Below are positions 33,772 through 41,438 of a DNA stretch of 41,438 nucleotides, in pieces (position 1 is the stretch's first letter; each line of letters begins with the position of its first letter). The DNA comes from Deltaproteobacteria bacterium (GTDB lineage: Bacteria > Desulfobacterota > Desulfobacteria > Desulfobacterales > C00003060): assembly GCA_019307135.1 (NCBI GenBank), contig JAFDKF010000057.1:1-41438 (forward strand). Direction: 5' to 3'. A model generated the notes under the pieces. The model saw nothing but the letters and a program-made list of their open reading frames with translations, had not been told where the DNA came from and made no database searches. The position numbers and the translations under genes were made by a program.

Positions 33772-33790
33772 CTTGAGTCGGGTTAGAAGA

Positions 33791-34552
33791 ATGCTGCTGG
33801 CTATTGATATAGGAAACACCCACACTGTGATCGGAGTCTATGATGGTGACCGCCTCATCCATCACTGGCGCCTACGAACGGAAAAGGATGCGACCGAGGA
33901 CGAGTTCCACCTGCTGATAAGGAATCTGTTTTCGAGTGAGGGTGCGAAGGTGGGGCCTATCACCGGGACTATCATCTCATGCGTGGTACCTCCCATGGTA
34001 AACATCCTGAACAGTTTTTGCACGAAATACCTTCATCACGAGCCCCTGTGGGTCGATGCTGCCACATTCAAGGAAATGCCCATACTCTACGACGATCCCA
34101 AGGAGGTCGGGGCGGATCGGATCGTGAATGCTGTTGCAGCCTTTCATAAATACCGAACCAGCCTGGTTGTGGTTGACTTTGGCACTGCCACAACATTTGA
34201 CTGCATCTCAGATGAAGGCGCCTACCTGGGTGGCGCTATCAGCCCCGGTATCTTGATCTCTTCGGAAGCCCTCTTTCAAAAGGCTTCTAAGCTCCCGCGG
34301 GTGGAAATATTTGTAAGACCAAAGTGCGTGATTGCAAAGGACACCATCAGCAGCATGAACGCAGGTATCATCTATGGTTATGCGGGTCTTGTGGATGGGA
34401 TCGTAAGACGTATCAAAAAGGAGATGGCTCCGGTGCCCAGAGTTATTGCCACGGGTGGTCTGGCCGAACTCATGTTGGAGGTGGCAGAGACCATCGAGGC
34501 AGTTGAACCACATCTCACCCTGGAGGGGCTGCGCATCATTTACGATAATTAG
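33791..34552 (+). CDS. coaX: Type III pantothenate kinase CoaX
   Basis: CoaX phosphorylates pantothenate in the first step of coenzyme A synthesis and belongs to the ASKHA (acetate/sugar kinase-Hsp70-actin) fold. From the ATG at 33791 the protein has 254 residues. Signatures are DIGNTHTVIGVYDGD near the start (phosphate loop), PKEVGADRIVNAVAAFHKY (cited in part: GADRIVNA), VVDFGTATTFDCIS and YLGGAISPGI. The frame is open upstream to a TTG inside the palindrome, which is an unlikely start. Fourth downstream of ftsH in the same direction, with only the palindrome between it and ybbR. Confidence 0.93.
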   Translation: MLLAIDIGNTHTVIGVYDGDRLIHHWRLRTEKDATEDEFHLLIRNLFSSEGAKVGPITGTIISCVVPPMVNILNSFCTKYLHHEPLWVDAATFKEMPILYDDPKEVGADRIVNAVAAFHKYRTSLVVVDFGTATTFDCISDEGAYLGGAISPGILISSEALFQKASKLPRVEIFVRPKCVIAKDTISSMNAGIIYGYAGLVDGIVRRIKKEMAPVPRVIATGGLAELMLEVAETIEAVEPHLTLEGLRIIYDN

Positions 34553-34573
34553 CCGCCTTCGGCGGGACTCTTT

Positions 34574-34687
34574 GACAGGATTGACAGGATTTACAGGATT
34601 TTTATTTATCCTGACCATCCCTGGCCCAGACCGGCTTTGCCTCTCCTGTGCATTGTCCAACTTCTGTCGCACCAGGGCGGGCCTGTT
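34574..34687. repeat. ACAGGATT tandem units and dispersed intergenic repeat, copy 2
   Basis: GACAGGATT, GACAGGATTT and ACAGGATTTT follow one another at 34574-34601. Then ATCCCTGGCCCAGACCG (34617-34633) and GTCGCACCAGGGCGGGCCTG (from 34666) repeat the ends of 27062-27171. The gap 34553-35113 carries only repeats. Confidence 0.6.
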
Positions 34688-34836
34688 CATTCTGTCTGAA
34701 AAAAGGAAATTCCTGCACATCCCAAAGCGCCCTACCCTTTCCAAAAAACGCCTTGACAATATTCACAAAAAGTGTATTCATTGCTCATTATGAGCATATA
34801 CCTATAACAAAAAGAGTCCGCTTGCTCACCCTGGTG

Positions 34837-34977
34837 GTAACCGTTCACGGGTTTAATGGTTCAGGGGTTCAGTTAAAAGAATAGAGGTCAGAGATCAGAG
34901 GTCGGAGGTCTGGCTTCTGATCTCTGACTTCTGATCTCTGATCTCTGACTTCTGACCTCTGACTTCTGAACGCTTAC
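34837..34977. repeat. Intergenic element with terminal inverted repeats, copy 4 (141 bp)
   Basis: Left end GTAACCGTTCACGGGTTTA (34837-34855) and right end CTGAACGCTTAC (34966-34977). The interior array has a 7-bp period: AGGTCAG/AGATCAG units on the left mirrored by ATCTCTG/ACTTCTG units on the right. Seventy bases are identical to copy 2. Confidence 0.65.
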
Positions 34978-35004
34978 ACTTTAGGTAATACAGAGATCGT
35001 CAAA

Positions 35005-35031
35005 TAGTTGAGTGGTTGAGTGGTTGAGTTG
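35005..35031. repeat. GGTTGAGT octamer tandem repeat
   Basis: Three units of AGTTGAGT/GGTTGAGT follow one another. Similar units with the reverse sense (ACTCAACTACTC) occur at 17369-17386. Confidence 0.5.
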
Positions 35032-35113
35032 GAAAATAAGCATGTTAAATCACCATATTAGAGCTGCAAACATACAAAGTGTCCAATTTTTAGGCAAAAA
35101 AGGAGAAGTAAAA

Positions 35114-35980
35114 ATGAAAAGACCGTATTTGATGAAGCAGGATGGAAAATATGAAATTAAGGTCCGTACTTGTGCGGGCTCGCTCGACGTCAGCCAGTTT
35201 GCCGCCCTTAGAGAGATCGCTGACAATTACGGCTCCGGCAAAATACATCTTACCGTAAGGCAGGAGGTCTTGCTTTTTGACATTGAAGAGAGTCGTGTTG
35301 ACGAGGCATTAAAAAAGTTAGAGGAGGTTGGTCTTAGAGGAGGTTCTGCTGGCTTCAGGGTAAGGAATATCGTTTGTTGTGTGGGTGAGAGATGTAAGAA
35401 CTGTGTCCAAAATATCACAGGTCTGGCGGAAGACCTGGACAAAAAATATGGGGAACTGGAGCTCCCAGGGGCTGTGAAAATAGCGATGAGTGGTTGCCCC
35501 TTTCCGTGTACCCGACCATACTTTAATGATATAGGTATCATAGGAAGGGCATATCCCATTGTAGATGTGGAAAAATGTGATGGTTGTGGTAAATGTGTAG
35601 AGACCTGTCTCATGGACGCTATCACCATAAATGGAAATATGAAGGCTGTCATTAATAGGAAGAAGTGCAAGATGTGCGGAAGGGGCATCAACACCTGCCC
35701 GATTTCTGCCATATATGCGAAAGAAAAGGGTTTTACTATCCTGGTAGGTGGACGCGGTACTTGGCCTGCCTTTAAGGGGGAAACATTGGCTGAGATGTTA
35801 GAGCCTGAGGATGTGGTTCCACTCGTGGGAAAGATACTTGACTATTATGAGCAAAATGCCCTTCCCCATGAAAAGAGACTCAGACCCTTTGTAAAAAGGA
35901 TAGGCATAGAAAAGATGAGGAAGGAAATATTGGGTACTGAGAAACCGGTAGGCCAAAGATGGAGAGATGCCAAGCTATAA
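35114..35980 (+). CDS. Siroheme nitrite/sulfite reductase-like protein with ferredoxin domain
   Basis: The 288-residue protein starts at ATG 35114 with AGGAGA upstream; the open frame to 35012 has no ribosome site. Residues 1 to about 100 are a ferredoxin-like half-domain of sulfite reductases (KIHLTVRQEVLLF). The siroheme-cluster cysteines appear as CCVGERCKNC and SGCPFPC. A two-cluster ferredoxin domain is inserted: CDGCGKCVETC is complete (CxxCxxCxxxC), whereas CKMCGRGINTC has Gly in place of the third Cys. The layout resembles AsrC-type and small assimilatory-type sulfite reductases that make sulfide in anaerobes. It precedes a flavoprotein gene by 56 bases; the pair may share electrons. 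Confidence 0.82.
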   Translation: MKRPYLMKQDGKYEIKVRTCAGSLDVSQFAALREIADNYGSGKIHLTVRQEVLLFDIEESRVDEALKKLEEVGLRGGSAGFRVRNIVCCVGERCKNCVQNITGLAEDLDKKYGELELPGAVKIAMSGCPFPCTRPYFNDIGIIGRAYPIVDVEKCDGCGKCVETCLMDAITINGNMKAVINRKKCKMCGRGINTCPISAIYAKEKGFTILVGGRGTWPAFKGETLAEMLEPEDVVPLVGKILDYYEQNALPHEKRLRPFVKRIGIEKMRKEILGTEKPVGQRWRDAKL

Positions 35981-36036
35981 GACCGCCCAAAGGACGGGGT
36001 TTTCCAGGACACTAAAAGGACAATAGGAATTTAAAC

Positions 36037-37377
36037 GTGAAAAAGGCAGATGTAGTAATCGTGGGAGGGAACGTTGCTGGTCCTGTTGCGGGAATAACAG
36101 TTAGGAGGCACTACAAGAATGCCAGCATCCTGCTTATTCGAAAGGAAAAAAGGGTTATGGTGGTCTGTGGCATTCCGTACATCTTCGGGACTGTGGGTTC
36201 TCCCGACAAGAACATTATCCCTGATGCCCTCCTTTCCAATAATGGCATCGACTTTATCGTCGATGAAGTAAGCTCTGTGGATCGGGCGGCGAAGACCCTG
36301 ACTACCTCGGGCGGTGAAACCGTCGGCTATGAGAAGCTAATCCTTGCGATCGGTTCTCTGCCGTTGTGTCCTCCAATACCTGGCATCGAACTGGAAAATG
36401 TTTTCCTCGTATGGAAGGATGCGGACTACCTCGCGGGGATGCAGCAGGTGTTAGGCAAGGCGAAAGACATAGTTGTCATTGGCGGAGGCTTCATCGGTGC
36501 TGAAATGGCCGACGAATGCAAGAAGATAGGGGACGTGAATGTGACTATGGTCGAGATCCTGCCCCATTGCCTCCTTCTTGCGGTTGACGAGGAATTCTGC
36601 ATCCTGGCAGAAAATAAGCTCGCTGAACGCGGAATAAAGATCATCACCAACAACGGCGTGCGTGCCATCCTCGGAGATGGCAAGGTCAACTCCGTGGAAC
36701 TTCAAGACGGCGAAAAGCTAAAGGCGGATGCTGTGATCGTCGGCATCGGCGCCGTGCCCAATACAGAGCTTGCCAAGAAGATGGATCTGAAGATTGGTGA
36801 GCAAAAGGGAATCTGGGTCGATGACTATATGAGGACAAGCGATGAGCATATCTTTGCCTGCGGGGACTGTGCCGAGAAGTTCTCCTTCTTCACCAAGAAG
36901 CCATCAGGGCTGCGGCTGGCTTCCATAGCGACTATTGAGGCCAGGATCGCCGGTGCCAATGTTTTTGAGCTGAAAAGGAAGAATGTAGGGGTAATCGGGG
37001 TGTTCTCCACCGCCTTTGGTGATTTCGCCCTCTCGACAGCGGGGCTCACTGAGAAAGCAGCGAGGGAGGCCGGGTTTGACATCAGCATCGGTGAGGCACA
37101 AGCGCCCGATAAACATCCTGCCTCGATGCCCAATGCAAAAGATTTAAAGATAAAACTAATATTTGACAAAAAGACCGCGAAGCTCATCGGCGGAGAAATC
37201 TCAGGCGGTGTGACAACGGGTGAAATGGCAAATATTATCGCTGCTGCGATACAGAACGAAATGACAGCAGAACAGGTCACTACCTTCCAGATGGGCACCC
37301 ATCCGGCCCTTACCAGCTCGCCCATTGTCCACCCGATCGTAAATGCCGCTGAGCAGGCCCTATTCAAACTGCGCTAA
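36037..37377 (+). CDS. FAD/NAD-dependent oxidoreductase, CoA-disulfide reductase/NADH oxidase family
   Basis: The 446-residue protein starts at GTG. It has an N-terminal FAD loop (VVIVGGNVAGPVAG), the redox-active Cys in VVCGIPYIFG (the single Cys of the CoA-disulfide reductase and NADH oxidase family), a second nucleotide loop VVIGGGFIGAEMA, and the FAD block FACGDCAE. A C-terminal dimerisation domain follows (KLIFDKKTAKLIGGEISG; THPALTSSPIVHP, family pattern hPtls). No rhodanese domain is present. Relatives reduce CoA disulfide, CoA persulfide, polysulfide or O2. Placed just after the sulfite-reductase-like gene, a sulfur role is likely but inferred. Confidence 0.85.
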   Translation: MKKADVVIVGGNVAGPVAGITVRRHYKNASILLIRKEKRVMVVCGIPYIFGTVGSPDKNIIPDALLSNNGIDFIVDEVSSVDRAAKTLTTSGGETVGYEKLILAIGSLPLCPPIPGIELENVFLVWKDADYLAGMQQVLGKAKDIVVIGGGFIGAEMADECKKIGDVNVTMVEILPHCLLLAVDEEFCILAENKLAERGIKIITNNGVRAILGDGKVNSVELQDGEKLKADAVIVGIGAVPNTELAKKMDLKIGEQKGIWVDDYMRTSDEHIFACGDCAEKFSFFTKKPSGLRLASIATIEARIAGANVFELKRKNVGVIGVFSTAFGDFALSTAGLTEKAAREAGFDISIGEAQAPDKHPASMPNAKDLKIKLIFDKKTAKLIGGEISGGVTTGEMANIIAAAIQNEMTAEQVTTFQMGTHPALTSSPIVHPIVNAAEQALFKLR

Positions 37378-37380
37378 TTG

Positions 37381-37419
37381 GACGTCTCGGAATTTCTACA
37401 ACATAGTGAAATTATAGCA
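37381..37419 (+). repeat. Dispersed repeat, copy E
   Basis: Starts 3 bases after the flavoprotein stop with GACGTCTCGGAATTTCTACA, then ACATAGTGAAATTATAGC. It agrees with copy D at 17331-17365, and with the reverse-oriented copies at 1970-2011 and 16750-16790. Confidence 0.65.
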
Positions 37420-37497
37420 CTTTATCAGCTTGGGTGCAATCCCGGAAAAGGAATGATGGAATAGTGGAGCGAAGCGGAGCTAAGTTCCATGCCCAGG

Positions 37498-39465
37498 TTA
37501 TGATACCCCTTGCCACTGGTACAATTGATAGTACAGCCCCTGTTTGGCTATCAGTTCGTCGTGGGAGCCAACCTCTCTGATACGGCCCCTGTGAAGGACG
37601 ATGATACGGTCGGCATGCCGTATGGTGGAAAGCCGATGGGCCACCACGATGGCCGTGCGATTTTGCATTACTCTCACGGTTGCCTCCTGGATCAAGCGTT
37701 CCGTCTCCGTATCCACGCTAGAGGTCGCCTCATCAAGGATCAGAATCTCAGGATCGCGGGCAAGGGCACGGGCAAAGGCCATCAATTGACGCTCACCGCT
37801 TGACAGGGTGCGGCCGGCCTCGGTCAACACAGTGTCGAACCCGTGAGGAAGGCGTTGAATCAACCGGTCAAGATTGCACGCTGCAACAATCTCATGCAAG
37901 CGCTCATGCGGGAGGCGGGGGTTTCCTACAGTAATGTTATTCCGTATAGTGTCTGCAAACAGAAACACATCCTGAGTGATCAAGGCCATGCGAGCGCGCA
38001 GGAAGGCTTTTGGGATTAGGCGTATATCAACCCCGCCAAGATTGATGCTCCCTTTGATTGGATCATAGAACCGTTCAAGAAGGTGGATGAGAGTCGATTT
38101 ACCCGCCCCGGTCGGCCCCACAATGGCCACAGTCTCGCCAGGCCGAACGGTCAATGAGATATCCTTCAGGACCCAGTCACGCCCCAAATAGGAAAACCAG
38201 ACGTTGCCAAAGGAAATCGTGCCTTCTTTGTCCGGCATGCGCCTTGAGATCTTGGCATCGGCAATCCGTTCCTGGCTGTCAAGAAGGAGGAAAAGCCGCT
38301 CAGATGAAGCCATGGCTGACTGCATGATGTTGTACTTCTCCGCAATATCTCGAATAGGCCGGAAGAACATCCTCATGTAGGCAATGAAGGCGACCAGGGC
38401 GCCAAGGCTGAGAGTTTCTACCAGCACACGTCCGCCCCCATACCATATAACCAGCGCTGTGGTAACCGAACTCAGGACCTCGATAACAGGCATAAACACC
38501 GCAAATATGTTGATCTGGCGCATTCCGACCAGGTAATTTTCGTGGTTGAGCTTGCGAAAGCGTTCGTAGTTTTTCTTCTCCTGCAAGAACAACTGGACGA
38601 TACGAATGCCATCAATGGTCTCTTGAAGCCTTGTGTTGATCTCAGCTATCTTAACCCTGAGTTCCCGAAAGACATCCCTTGCCAGGCGGCTGAAGCACGC
38701 TGTAGCCAGAAATATGAACGGAAGCATTAAGAAACAGATCAGAGCAAGTTGCCAGTTCATAAGCAGAAGTACAACGGTGATGCCAAGGATAAGAAAGATA
38801 TCTTTGAAAAGTACCGTGATAATAGAAGTAAAAAATTCGTGCATGTTCTGAACATCACTGGTCATGCGGGTCACCAGGCGTCCTACCGGATTTCTGGTAA
38901 AAAACGCCATGGAAAGCCCCTGGATGTGCCTGAAAAGGGTTAACCTCAGGTCGTGCATAATAGCTTGTCCCGCATATTCCATAATGATCACATGACCGAA
39001 GCTGAAAACAAAATGGCAAACGACAACGCCAATAAAGGTCAGCGCAATGCGGGCAACTCCGGCATAATCCCCCCTCCGAAGATCCGCAAGGTCGGCCTTG
39101 TTCAGCTCAGAAAGATCCTCGTAGCGAATCCTTGCATAGGGCCATTGGATCTCAAATAACGAGGGATACCGGCTGACCACCATTTCGATCCCCGGCCTCC
39201 GCAGGTCAGCCGCGTAAAACCGTTGTTGCGGGGAGGCTCCGGGCTTATCATCCACGATGTCCTGCACGATGTAGCGGTCAATAGCCACCTTGGTCAGATA
39301 AGGAAGCGCCAGGTCCAGAACCGTAATGGCTGTAACGAGCCCAATGGAAACCAAGAACAACAGACTATATGGGCGGATATACGGAAAAAGCCTTCTGAGC
39401 AATCTAAGATCGTACGGCTTGCCCAGTTGATCCTCTTCAAAATATCCGTAGTCGCGTCGCATCAT
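37498..39465 (-). CDS. ABC exporter half-transporter with canonical catalytic site (MdlB-like)
   Basis: The 655-residue protein has a six-helix ABC membrane domain (about 35-360) and a nucleotide-binding domain. Between the first two helices it carries an unusual insert of about 80 residues (roughly 80-150), probably facing the periplasm. The ATPase domain has Walker A GPTGAGKST, signature LSSGERQL (a departure from LSGGQ), Walker B ILILDEATSSVD with the catalytic Glu, and the switch His in VVAHRLS. The start ATG at 39465 has GAGGAAGGA about 6 bases upstream. It overlaps the end of the upstream partner gene by 29 bases, so the two are coupled. Confidence 0.92.
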   Translation of the reverse strand: MMRRDYGYFEEDQLGKPYDLRLLRRLFPYIRPYSLLFLVSIGLVTAITVLDLALPYLTKVAIDRYIVQDIVDDKPGASPQQRFYAADLRRPGIEMVVSRYPSLFEIQWPYARIRYEDLSELNKADLADLRRGDYAGVARIALTFIGVVVCHFVFSFGHVIIMEYAGQAIMHDLRLTLFRHIQGLSMAFFTRNPVGRLVTRMTSDVQNMHEFFTSIITVLFKDIFLILGITVVLLLMNWQLALICFLMLPFIFLATACFSRLARDVFRELRVKIAEINTRLQETIDGIRIVQLFLQEKKNYERFRKLNHENYLVGMRQINIFAVFMPVIEVLSSVTTALVIWYGGGRVLVETLSLGALVAFIAYMRMFFRPIRDIAEKYNIMQSAMASSERLFLLLDSQERIADAKISRRMPDKEGTISFGNVWFSYLGRDWVLKDISLTVRPGETVAIVGPTGAGKSTLIHLLERFYDPIKGSINLGGVDIRLIPKAFLRARMALITQDVFLFADTIRNNITVGNPRLPHERLHEIVAACNLDRLIQRLPHGFDTVLTEAGRTLSSGERQLMAFARALARDPEILILDEATSSVDTETERLIQEATVRVMQNRTAIVVAHRLSTIRHADRIIVLHRGRIREVGSHDELIAKQGLYYQLYQWQGVS

Positions 39466-41203
39466 CCAATCCTTCCTCAATCTCCTGCCAGCGATACGTC
39501 CTGCTGTAATATCCCTCCAGGGCCACTAGTTCGTCATGGGTGCCAGCCTCGGTTATGCGTCCTCTTTCCAGCACGATAATCAGCTCAGCGTCTCGCACAT
39601 GGCTGAGCCTGTGAGAGACGATCACTGTAGTCCGCTTGAAGGAAATGTCTCGGATACTGGCCAGGATGGTCGCAGCCGTCTCTGTATCCATCTGACTCAT
39701 GGGATCATCCAAGATAAGGATAGGTGCTGAGATAAGAAGGGCCCTTGCCAGCGCAAGGCGCTGCTTTTGACCGCCCGAGAGCGTGACCCCTTTTTCTCCG
39801 ATGAGCGTGTCGAATTGATCGGGAAACCGCATGATGGTGTCATGTAAATGGGCTGCGCGCGCTGCCTGTATGATCTCTTCATCAGAGGCATTTTCCTTGC
39901 CAAAGCAGAGGTTATCCCGGATACTTCCGGAAAACAGAAACGCATCCTGGGGCACCACCGCCATGTGGCCTCGCAGGGTTTCAAGGGGTATCTGGCGGAT
40001 ATCTATCCCGTCAATCAAAAGACCTCCCTCTGTAGCGTCAAGAAGCCTTGAAATCAGGTGGCACAGCGTGGTTTTGCCGCTTCCTGTTGGCCCGACCACA
40101 CCAAGGGTCTGGCCTGGCGCCACTGAAAATGAGATCTTTGAAAGGGCAGAAGGCTGCCCTGACCTGTACCTTAAACCCACCTGATCAAATAGAATGTCCC
40201 CTTTAAGGGTTTTTACGGGGCTTTCCCTTTCCAGGCTCACAATTTCAGGCCTGGTTTGCAGGATTACGTTTATCCTATCAAGAGAAGCAGCTCCTCGCTG
40301 GATCAGGTTCATGACCCATCCCATGGCCATCATGGGCCAGGTAAGAAGACCCAGGTAGCTGATAAAGGCTACAAAATCCCCCGGCGTGATGGTAAAATTA
40401 ATTGTCTGGCGCCCACCCAGATAGAGAACCAGGGCTAAGCTGATGTTGGAAAAAAAGATCATGCCAGGGAAAAAAAGACCTGTAATCCGGACCAGCCGAA
40501 GATTCTTGCCCAGATAGTCCTTTGAGATATCCGAAAGCCTTTCGGCTTCCGCCCCCTCCCGATTGTAAGCCTTGACTACCCGGATGCCGGCAAAACGCTC
40601 CCGGACCACCTCGGTTACCTCGGCAAAGGAGGCCTGAACCTCCCTGTACAGGCTGTGCATGCGCCTGCTCAACACACGGGCCAATACAACAATGATCGGC
40701 ATGGGCAGCAGGGCAAATAGAGTCAGGGTCACGTTGATGTACAGCATAAAACCAATGGCAGCTAGGCCAAGAACCACCGCATCAGTTAGGGCCACCATCC
40801 CCATGCCAACGGCCATACGGACATGCAGGATGTCATTGGTGGCATGGGCCATGAGGTCGCCGGTTTTGGTCTTGTCAAAATAGCCTGCAGAAAGGGTCTG
40901 GATATGGAAAAAGAGGCGGTTTCGTATCCCCTCCTCCACCCGTCGCGAGGTTCCTATAAGACAGCGCCGCCAGACAAAGCGAAATATGCCAATCAACAGG
41001 GCAATGCCTACAATGTACAGGGCATACCGAAGGAGATTTGCGGCCGTGACGCAACAGATCGCAAGGTCATCCACAGCCCATTTGATGACGCGAGGGACAA
41101 GGAGTTGGAGGATGTCAACCACAAACAGGGAAAAAAGGCCAAGAAGGATAACAGCTCTTTTTTCCACAAAGTAGGATTTAAGAATGCGGTATAATTTCAT
41201 CAT
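39437..41203 (-). CDS. ABC exporter half-transporter with degenerate catalytic site (MdlA-like)
   Basis: The 588-residue protein has a six-helix membrane domain and an ATPase domain with Walker A GPTGSGKTT, a perfect signature LSGGQKQR, and Walker B ILILDDPMSQMD, in which the catalytic Glu is Asp. The switch His is present in IVSHRLS. Asp at this position is typical of the degenerate subunit of heterodimeric exporters (TM287/288, BmrCD, MdlAB). Start at ATG 41203; the frame is open to a TTG at 41251. The substrate is unknown: lipid, peptide or drug export are all possible. Confidence 0.92.
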   Translation of the reverse strand: MMKLYRILKSYFVEKRAVILLGLFSLFVVDILQLLVPRVIKWAVDDLAICCVTAANLLRYALYIVGIALLIGIFRFVWRRCLIGTSRRVEEGIRNRLFFHIQTLSAGYFDKTKTGDLMAHATNDILHVRMAVGMGMVALTDAVVLGLAAIGFMLYINVTLTLFALLPMPIIVVLARVLSRRMHSLYREVQASFAEVTEVVRERFAGIRVVKAYNREGAEAERLSDISKDYLGKNLRLVRITGLFFPGMIFFSNISLALVLYLGGRQTINFTITPGDFVAFISYLGLLTWPMMAMGWVMNLIQRGAASLDRINVILQTRPEIVSLERESPVKTLKGDILFDQVGLRYRSGQPSALSKISFSVAPGQTLGVVGPTGSGKTTLCHLISRLLDATEGGLLIDGIDIRQIPLETLRGHMAVVPQDAFLFSGSIRDNLCFGKENASDEEIIQAARAAHLHDTIMRFPDQFDTLIGEKGVTLSGGQKQRLALARALLISAPILILDDPMSQMDTETAATILASIRDISFKRTTVIVSHRLSHVRDAELIIVLERGRITEAGTHDELVALEGYYSRTYRWQEIEEGLDDATRLRIF

Positions 41204-41408
41204 GAACTCAATAAACACAACAAACTCCATTGCTAACAGAGAGAAGAACAAGAGTCAAAATGATTTCCACCGAAGACGCCTTGTTGACTTTTATCAACCC
41301 CATTGATAGAATTTAATTCAGTTCCAATAAACGGCATCCTTCATTCCTCGGTTTACACTTTTCAAGAATGCGGGCGCCAAGAGATAAATTCTTTTGTTCG
41401 TACTTTTT

Positions 41409-41438
41409 GGTGTCAGATGTCAGGTGTCAGGTGTCAGG
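41409..41438. repeat. 7-bp tandem repeat at the window end
   Basis: GGTGTCA, GATGTCA, GGTGTCA, GGTGTCA follow one another and run off the end. The unit type is the same as at 9096-9164. The rest of 41204-41408 shows no supported gene. Confidence 0.7.

Noticed and set aside
33761..33791. TTG start of coaX inside the palindrome
   Set aside because: The ATG at 33791 places the DIGNTHT motif at residue 5, as in the family; the extra residues would come from repeat DNA.

Overview
The window looks like a 41 kb stretch of chromosome from a Gram-negative anaerobe of the Desulfobacterota (the former Deltaproteobacteria). The reasons are the envelope genes (LolA, MltB-type lytic transglycosylase, TatA, a heptose-kinase-like GHMP kinase), a three-domain PII-like protein, a siroheme sulfite-reductase-like protein with a ferredoxin domain, a CoA-disulfide-reductase-like flavoprotein, and many TTG and GTG starts. 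The assignment rests on gene style only; no 16S rRNA is present. No phage, plasmid, CRISPR array or intact insertion sequence was seen.

Layout. 1-7.5 kb: the end of a PII-like gene (+); a DUF218 membrane protein and adenylate kinase (-); a GHMP kinase, tatA and a lipid-kinase-like gene (+); and a 601-residue cysteine-rich protein of unknown function (+). 7.5-13.1 kb (-): a probable envelope operon running nucleotide-sugar dehydrogenase, soluble histidine kinase, MltB-like lytic transglycosylase, small membrane protein, divergent phosphoglycerate kinase, then a tRNA-Glu(CUC) with its own promoter. 13.4-17.3 kb (+): radA, rlmE, yebC and a GcvH-like gene whose lipoyl-lysine is Arg. 17.4-26.8 kb (-): SRP RNA, a YhcC-type radical SAM gene, grpE-dnaK with a terminator, then hypothetical-plsC-ftsK-lolA-nadA. 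27.8-34.6 kb (+): tilS, ftsH, folP, ybbR and coaX. 35.1-37.4 kb (+): the sulfite-reductase-like and CoA-disulfide-reductase-like pair. 37.5-41.2 kb (-): two overlapping ABC exporter half-transporters that look like an asymmetric heterodimer.

Most genes are housekeeping: tRNA processing and modification (tilS, rlmE), proteostasis (ftsH, grpE-dnaK, SRP RNA), cofactors (nadA, folP, coaX) and the envelope (lolA, plsC, ftsK, lytic transglycosylase). The unusual material is of two kinds. First, the intergenic spaces hold at least six families of short, partly palindromic repeats. Among these is an element with about 19-bp terminal inverted repeats found four times, a different MITE-like element found twice, a 178-bp near-perfect palindrome joining ybbR to coaX, and a five-copy dispersed repeat placed after gene ends. 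Second, several proteins lack residues expected of their families: the GcvH-like protein has no lipoyl-lysine, the phosphoglycerate kinase lacks two active-site residues, and one cluster motif of the sulfite-reductase-like protein has lost a Cys. The SRP RNA is the large, Alu-domain-containing type. All assignments come from reading the sequence; nothing was run against a database.
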